Assembly (NCBI GenBank): GCA_914767715.1
Contig: OU612067.1
Location: forward strand, 13,893,001 to 13,957,000
DNA length: 64,000 bases
Direction of reading: 5' to 3'
From: Membranipora membranacea
Taxonomy: Eukaryota; Bryozoa; Gymnolaemata; Cheilostomatida; Membraniporidae
The position numbers and the translations under genes are program-made. Of the stretch, positions 58,861 through 64,000 are shown piece by piece; the stretch's first letter is position 1, and every line of letters starts with the position of its first letter. The notes beneath the pieces were generated by a model. It ran no database searches, was not told the origin of the DNA, and worked only from the letters and a program-made list of their open reading frames with translations.

Positions 58861-61800
58861 GTGTAACTTCTGACTTGATCAGTAAACAAAATTGATGTTG
58901 GTAGTTCACCAGTAGGGTATATTATATTTACCACGAGTAAAAAGTCTAATCCATTTAGAATGGGAGTTGCATGGAGGCAAGAGAATGGAGAGGGAGAGGT
59001 GCTAAGACTACTGTACTGTAGTGCAGGTACAGATGACTCTTCTTGGTTATCTGCTATGTAGCCTATTGTATCAGTCTCAGTGATACCTCTTTGGTCATAA
59101 CATAACATAATTGTTTATCTACTTGCTTTTTTTCGCTGTAGCCCTCAATGATACTGGTATTTGCACGATGACAGAGATGATGTTCTGCTCTGCTCCAGAA
59201 CTGAGTAAGTCACATTATTTTTCATAAATTGGCAGTTGACCAATCTGAAGTCTTCAGCAGCAATAGCATTGGTTGGTAGTATCTAATGGATGGATTTACA
59301 GTCTTTACAAAATAATCAATTCAACTATTCATCGAAATAAATTTACTCACCTTTCAGTGATGGTCATGAAATTGTAATCGATCACCACCGGGAACAGTTA
59401 GTTGACACACTTATCATTTTGAGTGAGTTTAAAGACTTTTCCGCAGCCACCTCAGTGAATTGACACTTATCTAAAATTAACCTACTGGAAATGGGGAGAA
59501 ATTAGTTGCTATGTATCTTTGCTGGCATCTTATGTAATCTTTTTCATGTCATATTCATTATAAATTATCATTACTCATTCTCCATCATTTACAGAGAAGT
59601 TCAAGTATGCAGACGATGGGCTACAGGCTTGTGACTGTCCAGAGCCATGTAAAAACTCAGAATTCCTCCCCAAGGTCTCACATTACAAATACCCTAACCT
59701 TAATTACATGTCTATTATCGCAGAAGGGATACAGGCAGGAGGTAGGTATATTTCCTCATTTTAGTAAAGAGTAAAGCAGTTCTCACTCCTGTAATTAAGT
59801 ATACCTTATTGAGCTTTGGCCTGAAGGGGCGTTTAATATTCAGATCAAAGTTGTCTAGACAATAAACAAGTCTTCTATGGAGGTCCTGATAGTATAGTCA
59901 CAGAGTTGGGATATTCAGTGGTAGCTTTAATAGCTATGGTCTGTGGATTTTGATTCACTCAGGGAACATTGTCCATCTGGATACCTGCCAGTTCTACTAA
60001 TTATACAAGCTACAATGGAGACTTTTAACATGCAGGTATTCTTTACTATGATGGGCTATTACACATTTTCAACTGATTTCCAACATTGTTCAAACATCTT
60101 ACCTTCAAGCTATACATATACATCATATTGTCGCCATTTTGTGATAGGAGAAATAGGATATGTGTTATCTGGGTTTTAAAAAATGAATCATACCATACAA
60201 ATAAATATAACTTATTCAAAAACCCCAGATAAAACAAAGCCTATGTCTTCTCGCACAAAGTGACAATAAAACGAAAAATAGTTGGAAAACAGTCTTTTGG
60301 TCAAATACGGAATGTATTTTGGCCTATCAGGTAGGCATGTCTGCAAGAAAAATGCCATTGCAAGATGTTTGTACTATTTTTCCAGAACAAAGCTATAAAG
60401 AAAGACTGATACTTTTACCTTTTCCAAGCTTATTAGATTTATCTTTGATCTGAGCAACAGACATTTTGATAAAAAAGCGAGTGACCCAGCGCACCAATGT
60501 TTAATAGTCTTATATGAAATATTAGTAGAACCTCCTCTTGCCTGAGCTCAAGTTTCTGACCTAATATCTGCAAGACTCAAAAACTTACTGAATCATTTTT
60601 TCCAACCTTGATGTTTTATTTTAACAGCATACAACCTAAGCCATTTAATTTTTCTTGGTACAAGTCCTAAGAATTAAAATTGAATATATAACTTTATCTA
60701 TCTTTTGCTTTTCACCTAGTCAAGTATTAATTAATGTGCAGATTCAATTTTATCATTCTCATGATACCGAATGTATAAATAAACTGGAACTGAAACATAA
60801 AGAGGTGATGTGGTTTTTGGCATCTATTCATGATTATATTACAGTGTAGACAAGATTTTTTCATTTTTTGCAGCTAATTGGACTGATTGTGTCAGTAGGA
60901 ATGAGCTGATGGTGCATATTTACTTTGGAAAGATGTCGTATCAAATTCTTGAGGAGGTCCCTGCCTACACATTCATCACTATGATAGGTAAAATTCTATT
61001 GCACTAGACAACGCAAGTTAAATGGATTCTTGAATCAGAAACAACCGTACACTTTGCGGCATGGGCTCCCATGCACCACCCACGCAATGATTCAGCTCTT
61101 TTGCCAGCCTAAGCGTGCATGTTTCAAACTTGTTGATCCTATATAACAAAGCCGAGCTATTGAGTATATATATGAGGGTATATAAAATATTGGGTGCCAG
61201 AGGCATCATAAGATAAATAACTTATTTATTGTTCGTTATCCCTGATGCCCTGCAGCAGTAGGGCTATATTCCCATCTTAATATAAATATTTTTGCTCAGA
61301 TTGTAATAAATGCATGCTAATTCTGTTCGAGAGATATTAGTACACATCTGTAAAAGATGATGTGGTTTTGTTTGCAGCAAACGTGGGCGGTACTTTGGGA
61401 TTTTGCATCGGAGCAAGTTTGCTCACCTTATGTGAGTTTGTTGAGTTTTCTATCCTTGTACTCATCAAATTCATCAGAGGAAGAAGGGGTGCCAAGCAAC
61501 AGTCATCATCAACTCTAAAAGTAGCTCCATTTCAATCGCCTGAAGACAATAGCGGAATATTCTCTATAAAATAGGAATGTATTGTTAAGGGCTATAGAAG
61601 TAGAATGACTCACTTTTAACATGTTAAAGAAGTGTGAAGTGAAACTGTGAACTAATATCAGCAAAATATCAGCTGTAATTTTTGTATTCATGTTTTAGTA
61701 CAGTGCAGCAGAAAACCAAGATCTAAATGTAAGAATCTCAAATATACTTTCATAATGTTAACATTGACACTTATTTTTCAAAAAATCTTGTTTTTAGATT

Positions 61801-62299
61801 TGTCAGATTTATTATCAGCAATTAAACAGCATTCGTTTACTTTTCGCAACATATTTTGCAATAATGGTAGTTGGTGTGAGTTAGCATACCAAAACGATTT
61901 CTGTGACACTTTGATGGCATTTTAGAGTAAAATTTTCATTTAGGCTTTACACGCTTCTACCCATTTATATCATCTTCAATTGTCAGTCACAAAAGTTATT
62001 ATAGTCTAGAATAAACAAAAAAATGAAGAAAAATTATTAAAATTCAACCCATCCGCCAAATGTTTGTATTCACAGGTCATATATTGCTTTGCATCACAAA
62101 GACTTTCGAATGGGACAACTCGAGCAGAAAATTTAGCCAATCCAAATTCATTAGAACAAATTGTGTAGAAGTCAAATCTTAAGCCGCCATACTGTTTTTA
62201 TACTAAGCTCAACTCCCAAACATCTGTCATTCTGTATTTACTTACATTCATTGCCCATACAAGATCTGCAAAAAATATTTTTTACTACCATTTTCTGGC

Positions 62300-62545
62300 A
62301 CGGCCTTAGGATTCGCGTTTGATGATCTCCCTGTCAATAACACTCAAAGGTTGTATTTTCTTCTGCCAAGACTCTGACTCTGACTTTTGGCCATTTCGCC
62401 AATGGCAACTTATTGTCCATCAAATAAAAAAATGTATTAAATAAATCAGTTAAAAATTTACAAAGAAAACCACTGCCTTAGGATTCGCGTTTGATGACCT
62501 CCCTGTCAATAGAACTCCAAGGTTGTGTTTTCTTCTGTCTAGACT
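62300..62545. repeat. Local duplication in the promoter region of the second secreted-protein copy
   Basis: About 72 bases (cttaggattcgcgtttgatg on) occur at 62300-62372 and again at 62475-62545. Copy one has them once (38968-39042). The 5' copy has more differences. Confidence 0.7.
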
Positions 62546-62632
62546 TACATAAAACAATAAGCTATCACTCAATTTTCACATAATTTACACATTGCAGTGG
62601 ATATCGTTGTCAGGTGATTGAATTTGCCTCTC

Positions 62633-62639
62633 TATAAAA
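62633..62639 (+). promoter_or_regulatory. TATA box, second copy
   Basis: TATAAAA lies 91 bases upstream of the ATG at 62724, the same box and spacing as in copy one. Confidence 0.6.
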
Positions 62640-62723
62640 CTTGAAATCTGAATCAATCAATCAAAAAGAAGGCTCAAAACCATTCATTTCATATCCGCTT
62701 CATTCAGAGACCAAGATAGAATC

Positions 62724-63158
62724 ATGGAACATTACATTCTTTTACATATAGTAATTGCCATGTTATTTCACACCAAAGTCTTAGGCTTTGACAGGATGAC
62801 TCAAATTCCTCAGCCTTTTCCTCCTGTCGATGCTGTGATAGCTGCTTCAGATGATATCACTACATATCCTATCACAAGAACTACAGATGGATCAAAAAAC
62901 AATATTTCAAGCTTTCTACTTCCTTTGCCTACACGTGAGCCGAATGGACTTGTGGTTTTACCTGCGCCACCGGGAGCCTATCCGGCAGGCGTAGGAATAC
63001 ATCAGTCATCTTCAGTAAACATACAAGTTCCTCCGGGCTTTCCAGGTCAAGGTTTTGATCCTAAGAACAGACCACTACCTGAGGTTTTCTTTGGTCAGCT
63101 CTCAGGAGTACGGGTAGGCGCTGACCTTACAACACATCATCCTGATTATCCCTTCATG
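62724..63158 (+). CDS. Small secreted protein of unknown family, second copy, exon 1
   Basis: The first exon is 145 codons and ends ATG|GTAAGT. The signal peptide and the Pro/Gly-rich segment (PPGFPGQGFDPKNRPLP) are kept. Against copy one it has a four-codon in-frame insertion (VFFGQL region) and scattered substitutions but no stop or frameshift, unlike the neighbouring channel copy. The remaining exons lie beyond the window. Confidence 0.65.
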
Positions 63159-63485
63159 GTAAGTGAGAAAAGTTATGTGAAATGCAAATGTAAATCACTT
63201 TATTATTAGCAGCTATCCAGCTATATTTACAGTAGATGATACATGTTCCATAAAAACATTACATATAGGCAGTCTGATTGTTCGCAGGTTGCGAATGTTT
63301 TGATCTGTCTTTCCGCAGGCCAGTGTGGCATTGAGTGTTCTAGTCGGGCAGTCTCTCTTCTAGCTTTGTGCTATCTGACTGTCCCATTACCTTTTAACTT
63401 TTTATATACCTTTAATACCGTTCTCCGTATTCTAGTTTTTATAGATACATGAAAGAAAAGAAAAATACACATAAAATTCAATTTA

Positions 63486-63640
63486 TTGCGCCCCTGTACC
63501 CTGGTATAGGCTGGGGCAAGCTAGGCTATGTCCGCAAACCTCACCTCATTAAGCAGCATGTGTAGTGAATTGGATTCGTACCAGCAACCCTCAGGTTGTC
63601 TAGCTCACATCCTAACCACTACGCCACCCTTGATTGGTTG
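63486..63640 (-). mobile_element. tRNA-derived SINE, duplicate of 39985-40120
   Basis: Same position in intron 1 of the second secreted-protein copy. The A-box side (accactacgcc) is preserved, while the B box is degraded (gaattggattcgtacc on plus). Confidence 0.55.
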
Positions 63641-64000
63641 ATTTAATTGGACCTAGCACGCAAAAGTTGTGCAAAGTCACTCCTTGGAAACCTTACTTGC
63701 TCTCAATACTCATTGCTCATCCCATGAAATATCTTTTAAATATAAATGAACAATGTCAATTGGATACGATAAAAGTTCAGATCTTTGAAAGTGACAGTCC
63801 TACTAGGGCATGTTTGGTATAGTTTTGAAGATCTCAGGCTGAAAATTCATCAAGGCATATGAAAAAATACAGCCTGTGAACCTAATTACAGTAAAACTGC
63901 TGCAAAGTCTGAAAATTGGGATCATGGTGGATCATAGTGATTTATTGCCTCCCCCTGATCACTATGATCCAATATGATCATTGCTAAAATAATCGGAAAA

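Larger units (their letters stand above)
51400..61574 (+). pseudogene. DEG/ENaC channel, second copy, broken
   Basis: Homologues of all eleven exons are present: 51400-51446 (3' part of exon 1 only), 51773-51902, 54204-54337, 55021-55199, 55983-56119, 56975-57070, 57444-57599, 59142-59204, 59595-59741, 60874-60987, 61378-61574. Two lesions are seen. Upstream of CACGGAGTACG the first exon is replaced by unrelated sequence with an in-frame TAG and no start codon. Exon 7 is 156 bases instead of 169; the 13-base loss after IRLPPP shifts the frame and brings a TGA at 57537-57539, before the conserved Cys block. All other exons keep length, phase and splice sites (FPTISICN, the GAS filter). The breakage is therefore recent, or part of the gene is still used with other splicing. 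Its introns hold most of the new transposon insertions. Confidence 0.82.
46062..64000. repeat. Tandem duplication, second copy (runs past window end)
   Basis: 46062-46757 matches 30455-31160. Homology then breaks at a transposon complex and resumes at about 51400 (channel exon 1) to the window end, which corresponds to about 40430 in copy one. The copy is several kilobases longer because of insertions listed separately. Confidence 0.8.

Overview
This window is nuclear DNA of an invertebrate animal that I cannot name. Genes are split by many GT-AG introns of a few hundred bases, base composition is AT-rich, and the proteins are metazoan types: an ADAMTS-like metalloprotease, LDLa, CUB and sushi modules, and DEG/ENaC channels. 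The spacers are full of LINEs, tRNA-derived SINEs and inverted-repeat elements. I see no bacterial operon, CRISPR array or intact RNA gene. All exon joins below were made by hand from reading frame, intron phase and splice signals. || Left part (1-6 kb): a DIRS-like reverse transcriptase fragment runs off the left edge. It is followed by a three-copy tandem repeat, a RING-finger exon with an apparent one-base frameshift, and about 4 kb with no recognised gene. || Minus strand, 29.9 down to 6.0 kb: one or two mosaic extracellular genes. Twenty-three phase-compatible exons (29879 to 16338) encode a secreted protein of about 1154 residues: signal peptide, prodomain with furin-type sites, complete M12B zinc site, ADAMTS-type cysteine-rich segment, two LDLa, three CUB and a short Cys-rich tail. 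There are no thrombospondin repeats. Downstream, nine sushi modules, a Ser/Thr-rich stalk, a transmembrane helix and a cytoplasmic tail (13697 to 6014) form an array with no first exon of its own that I could find. Its opening phase matches the last CUB exon, so one locus with a secreted and a membrane-tethered form is possible. || Plus strand, 30.4 to 64 kb: a tandem duplication of roughly 15.6 kb. The unit holds a complete 11-exon DEG/ENaC channel (31891-38083), then a TATA-box gene for a small secreted protein of unknown family (39217-43038) and further unknown exons (43768-44780). The second channel copy (51400-61574) looks dead: exon 1 is replaced by transposon debris and exon 7 has a 13-base deletion. 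The first exon of the second secreted-protein copy (62724-63158) is still open. || The second copy has collected a long inverted-repeat element with a nested CR1-like LINE, a 535-bp element with 9-bp target duplications, a 585-bp element flanked by TTAA, two LINE 3' fragments and a SINE. Older repeats shared by both copies predate the duplication.
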